The notes under the pieces: model-generated | What the model was told of the DNA's origin: nothing | Databases searched by the model: none | Seen by the model: the letters and a program-made list of their open reading frames with translations, nothing else | Assembly (NCBI GenBank): GCA_026981975.1 | Contig: JALSHV010000004.1 | Location: 1-64,000, forward strand | Reading direction: 5' to 3' | From: Aquificaceae bacterium | Lineage (GTDB): Bacteria; Aquificota; Aquificia; Aquificales; Aquificaceae | Length of the DNA: 64,000 bases | Part shown: piece after piece, positions 36,248 to 44,912 of the stretch | Layout of the letters: each line of letters opens with the position of its first letter | Position numbering within the stretch: the first letter of the stretch is position 1 | Translations under genes and position numbers: made by a program

Positions 36248-37905
36248 CAGCCTATAACCCTTTTTATCTCCTCGGGAGTGCTTACACCGTTAAGGATTTT
36301 CAACAAGCCGTCTTCTTTAAGGGTTCTCATTCCTTTCTCTTGAGCTTTTTGAAGTATTGCAAGAGGGGGAAGTCCTCTTACTATCATATCTCCTATTTCC
36401 TCTTCTATTTTCAAAAGTTCAAGAACAGCGACTCTTCCCAAATAACCCGATCCTTTACAGTGTTCACAGCCTTTTCCCCTTGCTAATATGATTTCCTCTT
36501 TATCGGTGTATTTGTCTAATATTTCTTTTGAAAATCCGAAAGTTTCAAGTTCTTGCTTGGTTGTCTTATAGTGTTCCTTACAGAAAGGACATATCTTCCT
36601 TACAAGACGCTGAGCTGAAATTGCCAGAACGCCGGAGGCTATCATATACTCTTTGACTTTTAAGTCTATTAATCTCGGTATGGTGCTAACAGCATCGTTT
36701 GTATGAACAGTGGAGAGAACAAGGTGTCCCGTTATAGCGGCTCTTACTGCCATTTCGGCGGTTTCTTCATCTCTTATTTCTCCTACCAGTATTACATCAG
36801 GATCTTGTCTTAAAAAGTGTCTTATAGCTGTCGCAAAACTGTAGCCGGCTTTTTCGTTAACTTGAGTTTGTTTTATAAAAGGGAACTTGTATTCTATAGG
36901 ATCTTCTACCGTTAAAATGTTTTTCCTAAGGGCGTTTATCTTGCGTAGAGCGGCGTATAAAGTTGTTGTTTTTCCAGAGCCAGTGGGTCCTGTTACCAAA
37001 ATCATTCCGTAGGGTTTTGAAACAATTTCCTCAAAATCTTTAAGAGTGTCTTCTTCAAATCCTAAGTTTCTGAGGTTAAAAAGGGAGAGATTCTTGGGTA
37101 ATAATCTCATAACCACATTTTCACCGTAAGCTGTTGGAGCGGTTGAGGTTCTTATATCGTAAGTTTCACGTATGAAAGAGTAAGAAAATCCTCCATCTTG
37201 AGGAAGTCTCTGTTCGGAAATATCCATTCCACTGAGAATTTTCACTCTTGACACTACAGAAGGGTGAATCTGCTTAGGAAAAGTGTAGTAATGATGAAGA
37301 ACACCGTCTATTCTGTAAAAAACATGTGAAGCGTTCATTTCCGGAGATATGTGAATGTCCGTGGCTCTGTCCATTATTCCTTGATTTAAGAAAAGCTCAA
37401 CTAACAGCGGTGCATTGGATTCTCCTTTCTGAGCTTGCTTTATAGCTTCTTTTATCTGCTCTTCTACTGGTTTTGTGAGTTGTTCGTAGTGGATTTCTAT
37501 ACTGCGCAGTATTCCTTCTCTGTCTGAAACAAAAACTTCTACTTTCATACCAGTTTTCCTACTTATGAGATCTAAGATGTTTACGTTGAAAGGGTCCGAA
37601 ACGGCTAATTTGAGGAAGTCCCCTTCTACTGCTAACGGCAGTATTTCAAACTGCCTTGCGGTATTTTTATCTATTAATTTAAGAGCTTCCGATGAAGGGG
37701 TGTATAAGCTGAGATCTACAAATTCTTTTCCTACTTGATAAGCAATAGCCTGTGCCAACTCTTGTGGAGAGACAAAAGAGAGTTCCACCAAGATGTCGCC
37801 TAAGCTTTCTCCACGTAGCTTTTGAATTTCAAGAGCTACTTGAAGCTGATCTTCAGAAAGGTATCCCAGTTCCTTGAGAAGTTCTCCCAGTCTTTTACGA
37901 GCCAT
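36247..37905 (-). CDS. GspE/PilB/MshE-like assembly ATPase with MshEN domain
   Basis: 552 residues. Residues 5-28 read RLGELLKELGYLSEDQLQVA..., matching the MshEN cyclic di-GMP motif RLG-x2-L-x4-G-x6-L-x2-A-L-x2-Q; a second copy lies at 34-57 with serine in place of arginine. The ATPase core follows: Walker A GPTGSGKTTT, Asp box ILTVEDPIEY, Walker B ILVGEIRDEETAE and His box HTNDA. A CxxC pair (ICPFC and GCEHC) makes the usual zinc site. It powers pilin polymerisation. It starts 2 bases after the second pilin gene. Confidence 0.93.
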   Translation of the reverse strand: MARKRLGELLKELGYLSEDQLQVALEIQKLRGESLGDILVELSFVSPQELAQAIAYQVGKEFVDLSLYTPSSEALKLIDKNTARQFEILPLAVEGDFLKLAVSDPFNVNILDLISRKTGMKVEVFVSDREGILRSIEIHYEQLTKPVEEQIKEAIKQAQKGESNAPLLVELFLNQGIMDRATDIHISPEMNASHVFYRIDGVLHHYYTFPKQIHPSVVSRVKILSGMDISEQRLPQDGGFSYSFIRETYDIRTSTAPTAYGENVVMRLLPKNLSLFNLRNLGFEEDTLKDFEEIVSKPYGMILVTGPTGSGKTTTLYAALRKINALRKNILTVEDPIEYKFPFIKQTQVNEKAGYSFATAIRHFLRQDPDVILVGEIRDEETAEMAVRAAITGHLVLSTVHTNDAVSTIPRLIDLKVKEYMIASGVLAISAQRLVRKICPFCKEHYKTTKQELETFGFSKEILDKYTDKEEIILARGKGCEHCKGSGYLGRVAVLELLKIEEEIGDMIVRGLPPLAILQKAQEKGMRTLKEDGLLKILNGVSTPEEIKRVIG

Positions 37906-37907
37906 AG

Positions 37908-38504
37908 TTACTTGAACTTGAAGTAAAGGGTATTTGTTCCCGTTGTCAAAATATAGTCATTTCTGGCTCTTATCCAACCGGTGTTGTATATCCCGTCATC
38001 GTATTTAAGATCTATGTCTCTTGCTATATCGGAAGGCACACCTTCAAAACCTATCCAGTGAAAAGGTAGTCCTTGAAGAGTTATATACCCCACCGCTACC
38101 GATCCGCCGAACACATTTGTGGGATTACTTCTTCCTGTTCCTCCTATAAGCTCTGATAATCTGAGATGCTGCCATACCTTACACTCTTCTGTGTTTGTTG
38201 TATCAGTGCAGTTAAAGTCCAAATCGTAAGGGTTAGCGCTTTCTATTCTACCATCTCCATCTCCGTTATTTGCTGGATCTAAATTCCATCTTAACGATAC
38301 TCTGTTATCGTCACCGGGTAGCTTACCGTATCTGTCCTGATAAGAGTAAAAAGTCGCTACCAGTTCAAGATACATTCTGTGAGTTCTCTTTATTTGAGAA
38401 TTCCTTATCAGCTCTTGCCCCTTTAGTATAAAACCTATAATGATACCTACTATGACCAGAACTATAGCAAGTTCTACAAGAGTAAATCCTCCCCTTTTTT
38501 TCAT
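37908..38504 (-). CDS. type IV pilin-like protein (KGQ type)
   Basis: 198 residues with a class III prepilin signal: basic MKKRGG, cleavage before FTLVE, then a hydrophobic helix. The mature helix goes on KGQELIRNSQIKRTHR. A loop DPANNGDGDGRIES resembles a calcium-binding DxDxDG loop, preceded by the LPGD motif seen in a class of larger pilins. Two cysteines (FNC and EEC) could form a disulfide. It overlaps the upstream pilin gene by 4 bases. Confidence 0.88.
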   Translation of the reverse strand: MKKRGGFTLVELAIVLVIVGIIIGFILKGQELIRNSQIKRTHRMYLELVATFYSYQDRYGKLPGDDNRVSLRWNLDPANNGDGDGRIESANPYDLDFNCTDTTNTEECKVWQHLRLSELIGGTGRSNPTNVFGGSVAVGYITLQGLPFHWIGFEGVPSDIARDIDLKYDDGIYNTGWIRARNDYILTTGTNTLYFKFK

Positions 38505-39157
38505 CTCTTGGAATCAAAGTAATACACAAGCGCCCTTGTTGTGCCGGCTGTGCAAGCAGCTGCGGTGGGAGATGCATTGTAAACCGCTTCCCATTGATCT
38601 GTATTGATAGTGTTGGGTGCGCTACTCACACATATCACTTGACCGTTCGCACCGTCAGCCGCACCGTCTATAGATGTATCAAAAGCTTCTATAAAAAGAA
38701 GCTCTTCCTGAGTAAAAGTGTTACAAGCGTTATCTTTACAAAGAACCATTATATTTTTACCGCTATCCGCACCGTTATCAGTTCCAAAGAAAACGTAAAA
38801 AGTATAAGAGCCTGCTGAAATGGTATTTCCTCCTGCGGGTGCTCCGCCCGCAGCACAGTCAAAATCTGTTCCGGGAGTTCCCACATAAGGAGGATTAGTA
38901 AAACCTGCGTTTACTATATCCTGGCATACATTACCGTCTCCTATCCTTCCATCTTTATCCGTATCTCCTGGAAGACTTCCCTTTCTGTCAAGGTAGATCC
39001 AAAGGGTGGTTTCCCAATGTCTGTTTTTGTTTACAAAACTTTTAGCACGAGCATTCTGTATAAGATCTTGTCCCTTGAGAACCATACCAATAATAATTCC
39101 TATTATCACAAGCACTATGGCGAGTTCAATCAATGTAAATCCCCTTTCCCTTTTCAT
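38501..39157 (-). CDS. type IV pilin-like protein (KGQ type)
   Basis: 218 residues. Prepilin signal MKRERG/FTLIE, hydrophobic helix, then KGQDLIQNARAK as in the neighbouring pilin, to which it is clearly related. SLPGDTDKDGRIGDGN again looks like a calcium-binding loop. Six cysteines would allow three disulfides. An AGGAGGTGAGTC ribosome-binding site precedes the ATG. It is the first gene of the minus-strand unit and probably one of the abundant pilins. Confidence 0.88.
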   Translation of the reverse strand: MKRERGFTLIELAIVLVIIGIIIGMVLKGQDLIQNARAKSFVNKNRHWETTLWIYLDRKGSLPGDTDKDGRIGDGNVCQDIVNAGFTNPPYVGTPGTDFDCAAGGAPAGGNTISAGSYTFYVFFGTDNGADSGKNIMVLCKDNACNTFTQEELLFIEAFDTSIDGAADGANGQVICVSSAPNTINTDQWEAVYNASPTAAACTAGTTRALVYYFDSKR

Positions 39158-39248
39158 GACTCACCTCCTTAGGTTCTTCTGCTCACTGTAATCGGTATAT
39201 AGGGTAAATTTTTGAAAAAAAGAAACGTTTATATTCCTGTAAGGAATT

Positions 39249-40610
39249 ATGGGAAAGATAGCGGGATTTTCTATTTCTGAGAACAGAATAAAGGGCGTTT
39301 TTTTAGAGAGGAGAAGAGGTAAGTATTTTCTAAAAAGAACCGTAGAGGGGATACCTCCGACTGAAATCTCTGGTGAGATTTATATCTCTTACCTTTACAT
39401 AGACTTAATAGTGGAAACAGTTGAAATTCCTCTGACAAAGGATAAGAATACAAGGGAAATTTTACTCAAAAGACAACTTTCGGAAAGGGAAGGTATAACA
39501 GCATCACCTCTTTTAATAACTTACAAGGAGATAGGCATAGTAGAAAACAGAGTAACTTATAAAATTTACGCAATTCCTTCGGAGATATACGAAAAGAACC
39601 CTAATATTCCATCTCATATTAAGAAAAATCTTTCAATTTTCACTCTTCCTCAATTTGCTCTTGCAGCTATATCCTACCAGCTGTTCCCTGACAAAACAGT
39701 TTTTCACATATACGCTGATGAGTATAGTCTTTTGATGGTTGTAAGTAAAGGAGAAAATATTCTCTACATTAGAAGTCTTCCACTTCCTTCCTTTATAGAG
39801 AATCAGGAAGTTTTAAAGGATTTTCTTAAAGAGAACGTAGGTATGACTTGTGCATTTGTTATTCAAAGACAGGGTATAAAACCCGATCTTTTACTTTTAA
39901 GCGGTAAAGCGGCGGAAGAAGATTTAGCACAGGAACTAAAGGAGTCAACCCATTCCGCTATAGCTGTTCCTCTTGTTCCCGATATATTTGAAGGAGTTTC
40001 CGCAACTACATTTCATCTCTTTTTAACTTCCTTCGGTTCTGTTCTCGTAAAGGAAGACTACGACTTTTCTCCTTCTCAAGAAAAAGAAAAAAGAAAAATC
40101 AATAGATTTTTAAAGAAAGGTATTATTTTTGTAACTCTTTTATTAATAACTGTCCTGATTGCTGTGGTTTACAGAGTTTACACAATAAAGGAGAAAATGA
40201 AAGAAATGGAAGAACTCTACTCTGTTGTTATTAGCAGAACTGAAAAGGTAGTGGAGGATCCCTTTTTGGAAGAACCTCTCTTTAGCTATTATCTTAACTA
40301 TGTAAATCTTCTGTCCGAGATAAGAACAAAAAATCCTCTGAACTTTTTAACAGAGGTAAAAGATTTACTCAAGCACTCACAGGCAAAAAGATACGCTCTT
40401 TTAAGAAAGGGGAATAACTTTAATCTGATTTTGCAGATAGAAAAGAGGTTCTCTGGACTTACGGAAATGGCTCTTTTTAGAGAACGGATTTACGTAGAGT
40501 TAAAAAAGCTCAGCAAAAGGGGAATAGCTTACAAAATAGATCGTGAAATTAAAAATTTAGAGGAAAACACCCTCAAGATGGAAATATCTGTAGAGGGTAA
40601 CTTGCCGTGA
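39249..40610 (+). CDS. MshI/GspL/PilM-like assembly protein
   Basis: 453 residues. The first about 270 residues look like the actin-fold cytoplasmic domain of PilM/GspL (GKIAGFSISENRIKGVFLER). One membrane helix lies at about 295-312, then a PilN-like periplasmic part with coiled coil. This fused PilM-PilN order is that of MshI and GspL. It would join the ATPase to the periplasmic alignment complex. First gene of the plus-strand unit, divergent from the pilins by 91 bases, with AAGGA before its ATG and a GTGA overlap with the next gene. Confidence 0.78.
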   Translation: MGKIAGFSISENRIKGVFLERRRGKYFLKRTVEGIPPTEISGEIYISYLYIDLIVETVEIPLTKDKNTREILLKRQLSEREGITASPLLITYKEIGIVENRVTYKIYAIPSEIYEKNPNIPSHIKKNLSIFTLPQFALAAISYQLFPDKTVFHIYADEYSLLMVVSKGENILYIRSLPLPSFIENQEVLKDFLKENVGMTCAFVIQRQGIKPDLLLLSGKAAEEDLAQELKESTHSAIAVPLVPDIFEGVSATTFHLFLTSFGSVLVKEDYDFSPSQEKEKRKINRFLKKGIIFVTLLLITVLIAVVYRVYTIKEKMKEMEELYSVVISRTEKVVEDPFLEEPLFSYYLNYVNLLSEIRTKNPLNFLTEVKDLLKHSQAKRYALLRKGNNFNLILQIEKRFSGLTEMALFRERIYVELKKLSKRGIAYKIDREIKNLEENTLKMEISVEGNLP

Positions 40611-41098
40611 AGTTAAAAATTACCTTCTTTTTAAGCGGTATTTTTCTCTTCTCTTATGGTTTTTTTACCTTTTTAGCTTTGGGAGAAGCACACGATTATC
40701 TGAACGAAAGAAAGAATTTTTATCTTAAAATGAACAGAGAGCTTTCTTACAAAGTGGAGAAAATAGAAAAGCTCAAAGAAGTGGTTTCCCATGAAAACAT
40801 ACAAGTTTTAGAAGAAAGGAAGGCTCTTGAAAAACTACTTTCAAAGGTAGAGAAGCTAAAGAAAACTTACAATGTGGACATAGCGGAGGATCTCAGGAAA
40901 GAAGGGAATATGTGGAAGGTTGATCTCTTCCTGAGTTTTAAGATTTCTAACAGTAAAGAAGCGATTAGGAAGATGAAACCCCTTGTAGAAGAAACTTCAC
41001 CTCTTGTAGATATTAAAGCCATTGTAGTGGATAGGGAAAGTGGTGAAGTGAGTATTAAAGCTTCCTTAATACAGCCCTTTGTAGGAAGAGAGGAATGA
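40607..41098 (+). CDS. MshJ/PilO/GspM-like protein
   Basis: 163 residues: short cytoplasmic start, one membrane helix (about 3-25), coiled coil (about 30-90) and a ferredoxin-like alpha/beta end, the plan of PilO, GspM and MshJ. Sequence similarity to named members is weak; the assignment rests on topology and gene order. GTG start overlapping the previous stop; ATGA overlap with the next gene. Confidence 0.7.
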   Translation: MKLKITFFLSGIFLFSYGFFTFLALGEAHDYLNERKNFYLKMNRELSYKVEKIEKLKEVVSHENIQVLEERKALEKLLSKVEKLKKTYNVDIAEDLRKEGNMWKVDLFLSFKISNSKEAIRKMKPLVEETSPLVDIKAIVVDRESGEVSIKASLIQPFVGREE

Positions 41099-41520
41099 TC
41101 GGAGAAAGGACTCTTATCTTTATGATGGTGATTTCCACAGTATTAGGATACGCATTTCACAAATACACCTATCCTTTTATAGAGAAGTTTTTTACAGGTA
41201 AAGATTTGGCTGAAGTTCCCGATTTCCAACTAATGATTGCGGAAAGGGAGGTGCCTTTAGAAGTGCTTGCGGAAATCGGATTTAGGACAAAGCCCGAAAG
41301 AGAGAAGAAAGAATTTGTTGAAAAGATACCGGAAAAACCACCCTATTACAAACTGATTTTCACCCTTATAGGAGCAAGAAAAAAATATGCCATTATAGAC
41401 GGCAGACTTTTTACAGAGGGAGATAGGATATCCCCTTACGAAAGAGTAGAGCAGATAAGGGAAAAAAAGGTTCTCCTTTCAGGAAAATGGGGGAAAAGAT
41501 GGCTCTTTATAGGCGACTGA
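41095..41520 (+). CDS. MshK/PilP/GspC-like protein
   Basis: 141 residues with one N-terminal membrane helix (about 5-20), a variable linker and a small C-terminal beta domain (LIFTLIGARKKYAIIDGRLFTEGDRI) resembling the homology region of GspC, PilP and MshK. In those systems it connects the inner-membrane complex to the secretin. Position between the PilO-like and secretin genes supports this. It overlaps the secretin gene by 34 bases. Confidence 0.7.
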   Translation: MIGERTLIFMMVISTVLGYAFHKYTYPFIEKFFTGKDLAEVPDFQLMIAEREVPLEVLAEIGFRTKPEREKKEFVEKIPEKPPYYKLIFTLIGARKKYAIIDGRLFTEGDRISPYERVEQIREKKVLLSGKWGKRWLFIGD

Positions 41521-43055
41521 TTCCCTTTTTGATGGTTATTCTTAGCCTTTCTTGCGCCCAAAAAGTGGAAAAAGTGCAGAAAAAAACCGAAGGTGTTAAA
41601 CCTCAAGAGGAGAAAAAAGTTTTGGAAAATCCAATTCCCATATCAAGGAGTATTCCTCCTCCTGTTCTTCCCCCTACCTACAAGGAAATAGATCCCTTTG
41701 AAGGCAAGAAATTTACCATGTCTGCTCTTTCCGCTCCTTTGGGAAAGGTTCTTTACGCTATAGCTGACAGTGCAGGACTTAATCTTATCCTTTCTCCCGA
41801 AGTTGACCCTCAGAAGAAAATAACAGCTACTTTCAGCGAAGTTCCCCTGAAAATTGCCCTTGAAACTATCATGGATTTAACGGATCTGTATTACGAAGTT
41901 AAAGGAAATGTCCTTTATATAAAAGAACTTATGAGCAGAACCTTCAAATTACCTTACGTTCATACAATTACTGAGTATTCCAGTTCCTTAGGCGGTGACG
42001 TGCTTGGAGGTGCTTTAACAGCCGGTTTCGGAGCGGGTGCGGGAACAACGGGAGGAACAACAACTACAACAACTGGAACAGGAGCTTACGGTGTTGGTTC
42101 TTCTTCTTTGAGAGGAAACTTTACCCTTGATTACAGAAACCCTCAGGGGATAAATGACTTTTACGCTCAAATAGAGGAGAATTTAAAAGCCCTTCTCTCA
42201 GAAAAAGGCAGTTATGTTCTCAACAAGTTTACTGGAACACTGGTGGTAACAGACAGGAAAAGTAATATTGAGCGTATTGAAAACTTCCTGCGCAGATTAA
42301 GAGAGGAAATAAGTAAGCAGATTTTGATAGAAGCGAAAATAGTGGAAATAGCTCTATCTGATAGATTTCAATACGGAATAGACTGGTCTGCTTTTTTCAG
42401 AAATGTATTTGGAACTGGAGGAAGGGGTGTTATTTCTCAAAATCTATCTATACCTGCGGGTGGTTATGCGAGTTTAGGTGTTGTCTCTTCCGATTTTACC
42501 TTTTTACTGAATGCTCTTGCCACTTACGGAAAAGTTCATACTCTTTCTAATCCGAGAATAATGGTTTCCAATGGGCAAACAGCGCTTATAGCAACTGGCA
42601 TAGTAACTCCCTTTTTTGAAAAGCAAGCGGTAACTTTAACGGGAACTACTACTACCCAAATTCAGGAGAATGTAGTAAGAACAAACGTGCTAGAAGGAGT
42701 TTTACTTGGGGTCACTCCCTATGTAGACGATGAAGGCAGTATAGTGCTTAATATAGTTCCCGTTTCAACAAGATTAGAGGGAACTAAAACTTTGGAAAGT
42801 AATGGGAATGTATTGGCGGAAGCACCTATACTCAACGTAAAGGAAACCGGAACAATTGTAAGGGTCAGAAGTAACGAGCTGGTAGTCATAGGAGGTTTAA
42901 TAGGAGAAGTAAAAGGTGTGGAGGAGAGGAAAGTGCCTGGACTTGGAGACATACCTATTCTGGGAAACGTATTCAAAAACAAGAGGGTTTACAGAGAGAA
43001 GAGAGAACTGATAATATTTCTCCGACCGAGAATAGTAGAAAGTAGAGGACTTTAA
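41487..43055 (+). CDS. MshL/GspD-type secretin lipoprotein
   Basis: 522-residue outer-membrane secretin. The signal peptide ends LSLSC (C23 with this start), suggesting a lipoprotein as in MshL; an ATG four codons later is an alternative. An N-domain (PLGKVLYAIADSAGLNLILSP) is followed by a low-complexity Gly/Thr linker, a second N-domain, and the secretin core with VHTLSNPRIMVSNGQTA and ERKVPGLGDIPILGNVFKNK. It forms the ring through which the pilus leaves. The next gene starts one base after its stop. Confidence 0.92.
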   Translation: MGEKMALYRRLIPFLMVILSLSCAQKVEKVQKKTEGVKPQEEKKVLENPIPISRSIPPPVLPPTYKEIDPFEGKKFTMSALSAPLGKVLYAIADSAGLNLILSPEVDPQKKITATFSEVPLKIALETIMDLTDLYYEVKGNVLYIKELMSRTFKLPYVHTITEYSSSLGGDVLGGALTAGFGAGAGTTGGTTTTTTGTGAYGVGSSSLRGNFTLDYRNPQGINDFYAQIEENLKALLSEKGSYVLNKFTGTLVVTDRKSNIERIENFLRRLREEISKQILIEAKIVEIALSDRFQYGIDWSAFFRNVFGTGGRGVISQNLSIPAGGYASLGVVSSDFTFLLNALATYGKVHTLSNPRIMVSNGQTALIATGIVTPFFEKQAVTLTGTTTTQIQENVVRTNVLEGVLLGVTPYVDDEGSIVLNIVPVSTRLEGTKTLESNGNVLAEAPILNVKETGTIVRVRSNELVVIGGLIGEVKGVEERKVPGLGDIPILGNVFKNKRVYREKRELIIFLRPRIVESRGL

Positions 43056-43056
43056 C

Positions 43057-43998
43057 ATGAGTCTGCTGATGGATTTACTTAAAAAGTTGGGAAGTGAACG
43101 AACAAAAAGCTCTACTGTATATCCACTTTTGGGAAATCAGCAGGGCAAAAAATCTGTAAGCAGAAAGGAGCTTATAGTTTTAAGTGTTCTTTTCCTTATA
43201 GCAATGACGGGCACTTACATTATATCTGAACTTTTTTTGATAGAAAAAACACCTGAAGAAAGAAATACCACACCGCCTCCTGTTGAAATTAAAAGGGATT
43301 TTCCTCCTTTGGATAAAAAGAATACACCTGAAGATTCTGTTGAAGAAAAGAAAGAAAAGAACTCTAAGAGCAAGGTGGATAAAAAATCACAAGCTAATAA
43401 AAAAACAGAAAATAAAATAAAAAACAAAGAGAAAACTCTTCCTACGAAAAGTGAAAAAGATAATACTTTTTCTCTTTTGCTTACAGCGGACACTTATTTT
43501 AAAGAAGGGAAATTATCCGAAAGTATGAAGTATTATGAAAAGGCTTTGGCAATTAACCCTTCTGAATATACAGTGAACAATCTTATGGTAATTTACATTC
43601 GCCTTGGACTTTACGAAAAAGCCAGTAAGCTTTTGAAAAAGTTTACTACGGAAAGATTAGTTTATACATATACCGTAGAAATGGCAAAGAAAGGGAGTTA
43701 CATTCAAGCTCTGAAAACAGTTGAAAACTTCTTAGACATAGATAAAACCGGGTTAATTGTTTTTACCAAGGGTTACCTATTAGATCTTATGGGAAAGAGA
43801 AAATCAGCTCTTGAGAACTACCGCAAAGCCTATGAAAAAAATCCTTCCAATCCCTACTTTGTTCTTAATTACGCACGTCTTTTAGAACTGGAAGGAAAGG
43901 TAGAGGAAGCTCGCAAGCTGTATATAGGACTCAGAAAGACAGATCTTGAACCTTCTCTCAGAAAATTTGTAGAGGAGAGGATAAGCCTTTTAAGATGA
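43057..43998 (+). CDS. MshN-like TPR membrane protein
   Basis: 313 residues: cytoplasmic start MSLLMDLLKKLG, one membrane helix (about 47-66), a lysine- and glutamate-rich linker, and TPR repeats from about 140 to the end (GKLSESMKYYEKALAINPSEY; GKRKSALENYRKAYEKNPSN). This is the plan of MshN. It probably helps assembly of the secretin or pilus in the periplasm. ATGA overlap with the third pilin gene. Confidence 0.75.
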   Translation: MSLLMDLLKKLGSERTKSSTVYPLLGNQQGKKSVSRKELIVLSVLFLIAMTGTYIISELFLIEKTPEERNTTPPPVEIKRDFPPLDKKNTPEDSVEEKKEKNSKSKVDKKSQANKKTENKIKNKEKTLPTKSEKDNTFSLLLTADTYFKEGKLSESMKYYEKALAINPSEYTVNNLMVIYIRLGLYEKASKLLKKFTTERLVYTYTVEMAKKGSYIQALKTVENFLDIDKTGLIVFTKGYLLDLMGKRKSALENYRKAYEKNPSNPYFVLNYARLLELEGKVEEARKLYIGLRKTDLEPSLRKFVEERISLLR

Positions 43999-44912
43999 AA
44001 AGGAACAGAGGGGTAACTCTTATAGAACTCGCCATAGTTCTCATAGTCATAGGTGTTCTTCTTGGCTTAGGAGCAGGTATAGTAGGAATACTTACAAAAA
44101 AGAACAAGTATATGGAATCAAAGGAGATCGTTTCCGCAAATTTGGAAGGTATATCGGGATTTGTCACTGTTAGCGGACGACTTCCTGCAACGGAAACAGA
44201 ACTACTCGGCTCTATAAGAAGCGCTCGTGATTCTTATGGAAAATTCATCATGTATATATACAGCAGTAACTTGGCTGGATCTTCTTCTGCAATATGTAAT
44301 GAAACGTCTACTAATATAACTATAAAATCAGGTTGCAGAGATACAGCTTGCACTTCCTTTGAACAACAGATAGACAATATAGCTTATCTGGTAGTAAGCG
44401 GTAATGGTAATTACAATTTACAAACTTGGAACAGTTCTTTAACAAGTGTTACTTCTTCAACGGTAATTATCGGAAGAGCGGATATTCCTTTAACTCTCAA
44501 CATATACACCTATGGCTTGGAAGTGGACGACTACATGGCGGACGTTTTGAGAACAGAACCTTACGACGACATAGTAAAGTGGGTTTCCCTCTACGAGTTA
44601 AAGGTTAAAGCAGGTTGCACCGCACCGGGAGGAGGCGGAGGTGGATGCCCTTATACAACCATAGAAATCGTTAATACAGATACAAGGGACTATTTTTACT
44701 CTACATCTTCTGCTACCTGTGTAAACTGGCCTAGCGGATCTGATATAACGCTTAATTCAGGAGATATTCTGAGGGTTTACACTTCTTGGATCAGATGTTT
44801 TCTCGGAAGAGTAAGGGATTCTATAACTTTTTCAACAGCATGCTCCTTGGACACTTCGGGAAATAACAACGGTCAAATTTGTTACGACGGTAATAATTTT
44901 ATTGACTGCTAA
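43995..44912 (+). CDS. large cysteine-rich pilin-like protein, candidate tip adhesin
   Basis: 305 residues, much longer than a major pilin. The prepilin signal MKRNRG/VTLIE has valine at +1 in place of phenylalanine, as seen in some minor pilins. The long globular part has ten cysteines and, after a glycine run (about 214-220), a C-terminal beta-rich domain (TTIEIVNTDTRDYFYSTSS) that may bind a surface ligand. It is the last gene of the plus-strand unit and overlaps the convergent MshM-like gene by 14 bases. Confidence 0.82.
   Translation: MKRNRGVTLIELAIVLIVIGVLLGLGAGIVGILTKKNKYMESKEIVSANLEGISGFVTVSGRLPATETELLGSIRSARDSYGKFIMYIYSSNLAGSSSAICNETSTNITIKSGCRDTACTSFEQQIDNIAYLVVSGNGNYNLQTWNSSLTSVTSSTVIIGRADIPLTLNIYTYGLEVDDYMADVLRTEPYDDIVKWVSLYELKVKAGCTAPGGGGGGCPYTTIEIVNTDTRDYFYSTSSATCVNWPSGSDITLNSGDILRVYTSWIRCFLGRVRDSITFSTACSLDTSGNNNGQICYDGNNFIDC

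Noticed and set aside
42040-42110. Thr/Gly-rich repeat in the secretin gene as a phase-variable tract
   Set aside because: Codons are mixed (ACA, ACT, GGA) with no long mono- or short-unit run, so slippage is unlikely; it is a flexible linker.
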